NCBI GenBank assembly: GCA_014729565.1
Contig: WJJR01000093.1
Span: forward strand, 1 to 6,877
Direction: 5' to 3'
Source of the DNA: Candidatus Zixiibacteriota bacterium
GTDB taxonomy: Bacteria > Zixibacteria > MSB-5A5 > WJJR01
DNA length: 6,877 bases
The notes under the pieces were generated by a model. It worked only from the letters and a program-made list of their open reading frames with translations, had not been told where the DNA came from and ran no database searches. Numbering within the stretch: the first letter of the stretch is position 1; every line of letters begins with the position of its first letter. Positions 6,592-6,877 of this stretch are shown here, in pieces. The position numbers and the translations under genes are program-made.

Positions 6592-6677
6592 CTCTTGTAA
6601 CCCTCCACCGAATAAACGCGGAGACACGAAGCAGGGCGCGGTGGCAAAGCGAGATCTGCGCGTTGTCTGTGGCCGTT

Positions 6678-6697
6678 AGTCGTCACGACGTACGACT
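6678..6697. repeat. Inverted repeat AGTCGT-N8-ACGACT, possible operator
   Basis: AGTCGT (6678-6683) and ACGACT (6692-6697) are perfect 6-bp arms around CACGACGT, which itself overlaps a GTCGT-c-ACGAC palindrome at 6679-6689. It falls at the predicted transcription start of the leftward secreted-protein gene, where a repressor could act. On the plus strand the right arm runs into TTTT, so a weak rightward terminator stem is another reading. Confidence 0.3.
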
Positions 6698-6701
6698 TTT
6701 A

Positions 6702-6729
6702 AATATAGCGATTTCGTGTGGTTTGGGAA
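6702..6729 (-). promoter_or_regulatory. Candidate promoter for the large secreted gene
   Basis: Reading leftward, TTCCCA (6729-6724, 4 of 6 to the -35 consensus), a 16-nt spacer and TATATT (6707-6702, 5 of 6 to the -10 consensus) would start transcription near 6695, about 100 nt before the ATG. The -10 box lies in the most AT-rich patch of the region. The -35 match is weak. Confidence 0.35.
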
Positions 6730-6819
6730 GGGGGACGATTGCATTTGTAGGGCTTCCTGGGGCCACCGAGCCTTTTAGAGTGATTGTCAGAAGCATTTTC
6801 CGATTGAACAACCGATGTA

Positions 6820-6861
6820 GCGCGGGCGCCTCGCCCGTGCCGCATTGCCAAAACGGCAATG
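6820..6861. repeat. Two tandem short hairpins, palindromic intergenic repeat
   Basis: The first is GCGCGGGCG-CCT-CGCCCGTGC (6820-6840): six perfect pairs at the loop end plus a G/T wobble and two more pairs. The second is CATTGCC-AAAAC-GGCAATG (6843-6861), seven perfect pairs. They are two bases apart. The first matches the GTAGCGCGGGC...GCCCGTGC style I recall from dispersed palindromes in many environmental bacterial genomes; copy number here cannot be judged. Confidence 0.55.
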
Positions 6862-6877
6862 TTACGCTCTCGAAGAC

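Larger units (their letters stand above)
6592..6877. other. Upstream region of the large secreted gene
   Basis: These 286 bases hold no convincing gene on either strand. Nearest the gene is GGAGGG (6606-6601), its ribosome site. An AT-rich patch around 6697-6715 contains the candidate promoter, with an inverted repeat just downstream of it in the direction of transcription. The outer end carries two tandem hairpins (6820-6861). What lies beyond 6877 is unknown. Confidence 0.5.

Noticed and set aside
6592..6627. GTG start 12 codons upstream for the large secreted protein
   Set aside because: It would place the GGAGGG ribosome site inside the coding region and push the signal peptide away from the N-terminus; the ATG at 6591 fits both.
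1..6877. CRISPR array, tRNA, rRNA, insertion sequence, toxin-antitoxin or defence module
   Set aside because: Both strands were scanned by eye; no regularly spaced repeats, clover-leaf, transposase motifs or nuclease/toxin signatures were seen.

Overview
The window is about 6.9 kb of moderately GC-rich bacterial DNA carrying four protein genes, all predicted from sequence to be membrane-anchored, outer-membrane or secreted. The barrel protein ends in Phe behind a Sec-type signal peptide, which points to a diderm. The large secreted protein combines a sialidase-like (Asp-box) region, beta-sandwich segments and a C-terminal dockerin type I pair of the style '...LINxLFFN-GP-P...'. Together with short palindromic intergenic elements, this resembles uncultivated FCB-group genomes such as candidate division Zixibacteria. 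That placement is recalled from general style, not from a search.

Layout. (1) 1-964, minus strand: the N-terminal 321 residues of a single-pass membrane protein with a long disordered cytoplasmic tail and a periplasmic carboxypeptidase-regulatory-like domain; it is cut by the left edge of the window. (2) 965-1219: a divergent intergenic region with a good sigma70-type promoter for the next gene. (3) 1220-1855, plus strand: a membrane-anchored three-TPR protein with a Gln/Pro-rich spacer. (4) 1856-2145: a non-coding gap with hairpin-forming elements. (5) 2146-2868, plus strand: a signal-peptide-bearing beta-barrel outer membrane protein, ending in tandem TAG stops. (6) 2869-2967: a convergent gap dominated by a 52-nt near-perfect hairpin. 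(7) 2968-6591, minus strand: the 1207-residue secreted multidomain dockerin protein, started from an ATG rather than an upstream GTG. (8) 6592-6877: its upstream region, with a candidate promoter, an inverted repeat and two tandem hairpins.

How they fit together. No operon is visible: the neighbouring pairs are divergent (1/3), co-directional but 290 nt apart across hairpin elements (3/5), and convergent (5/7). Genes 1 and 3 share a plan (disordered cytoplasmic N-terminus, one transmembrane helix, periplasmic interaction or beta-sandwich domain), so they could act together at the inner membrane, but that is inference. No enzyme, defence system, mobile element, CRISPR array, tRNA or rRNA was recognised. 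I do not see a convincing new biological system. The most interesting points are the dockerin-ended exoprotein with no cohesin in view and the cluster of structured intergenic palindromes.
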